A stretch of 64,000 nucleotides of DNA, taken from Kaistella carnis (lineage in GTDB: Bacteria > Bacteroidota > Bacteroidia > Flavobacteriales > Weeksellaceae). Below are positions 63,822 through 64,000 of this stretch, piece by piece. The notes beneath the pieces were generated by a model. It had not been told where the DNA came from. It did not search any database and saw only the letters and a program-made list of their open reading frames with translations. Where the stretch lies: positions 2,542,001 to 2,606,000 of the forward strand of contig NZ_CP034159.1 in the NCBI RefSeq assembly GCF_003860585.1, read 5' to 3'. The number at the start of each line of letters is the position of its first letter. Within the stretch, counting starts at the first letter, position 1. The position numbers were made by a program, and so were the translations under genes.

Positions 63822-64000
63822 TCTGGAACTTTCTGATCGTATTTGGAAGTTTAATGAAAGTAGAGCATTAGGATTGTCAACACTATCGGTTTATTTTTTT
63901 TTACTAAGGATAGGTATTGAGCGTACAAGTCTGAAGTTTACGATTTCTGACACTCAAATAAGTACGCAACTTAAGATGACCAGGAAGACTGTAAAAGTTT
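63808..64000 (+). CDS. Start of an unidentified gene, truncated by the window
   Basis: An ATG at 63808 opens a frame to the right edge (MENYNLELSDRIWKFNESRA, then LGLSTLSVYFFLLRIGIERT and more). The segment FTISDTQISTQLKMTRKTVK looks like a winged-helix or HTH. Genes at this place in such elements often encode replication or primase-type proteins. That is a guess, as only 64 codons are visible. Confidence 0.55.
   Translation, partial: MENYNLELSDRIWKFNESRALGLSTLSVYFFLLRIGIERTSLKFTISDTQISTQLKMTRKTVKV

Overview
The window looks like the chromosome of a Bacteroidota bacterium, most likely a Flavobacteriia/Weeksellaceae member related to Chryseobacterium or Kaistella. It is AT-rich, several genes are preceded by the Bacteroidota -7 box TAnnTTTG instead of a clear Shine-Dalgarno, and it carries families typical of that group (DUF6261, DUF3347, HYC_CC_PP, DUF3853, OmpL-like porin, CzcA fused to TolC). 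The genus is an inference from protein style, not from a search.

Layout. (1) 1-5.4 kb, housekeeping or unassigned: a truncated hypothetical gene, a DUF6261 gene behind a 42-bp repeat array, a 2,4-dienoyl-CoA-reductase-like SDR and a secreted M1 peptidase. (2) 5.5-16.3 kb, a potassium module: an NtrC-type sigma-54 response regulator, a probable -24/-12 promoter, a small membrane ORF, kdpF, kdpA, kdpB, kdpC, an OmpL-like porin, a KdpD cut down to its sensor/Usp half, and a separate histidine kinase. Two 159-bp direct repeats with only two mismatches flank it. (3) 16.6-40.9 kb, a large copper/silver resistance region: a cus-like RND system whose pump is split into two ORFs, an HMA-AraC regulator, HMA chaperones, a CPH-type and a CPC-type P1B ATPase, four DUF3347 proteins, a haem-binding-type protein, a DUF305 protein and a multicopper oxidase with a C-terminal beta-barrel-like extension. 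Inside it sit an archaeal-type (type II) GAPDH, a class I aldolase and a decayed phosphoglycerate mutase. (4) 41-59 kb, two divergent czc-like operons, each starting with a small secreted protein and a CzcA-TolC fusion. One continues with an MFS exporter, an adaptor and phosphatidylserine decarboxylase; the other with an adaptor, a ZIP-like protein and a Zn/Cd-type P1B ATPase. (5) 59.2-64 kb, an IS256-family element followed by the left part of an integrative element (tyrosine integrase, phage-type repressor, divergent promoter/operator, two DUF3853 proteins) that runs off the window.

How it fits together. Region 3 covers cytosolic export (P1B ATPases), periplasmic export (RND pump with TolC and two adaptors), periplasmic oxidation (multicopper oxidase) and metal binding (HMA, HMBD, DUF3347, DUF305, Met/His-rich peptides). 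The glycolytic genes could bypass metal-poisoned host enzymes; this is the most interesting hypothesis in the window. Region 4 handles Zn/Cd/Co-type cations by the CzcA signature DFGxxVDG. Three of the RND loci begin with small secreted proteins that share a C-terminal IWxPPK-like motif, a second candidate for an undescribed component. Three gene remnants between intact genes show that the copper region was assembled and trimmed by recombination.
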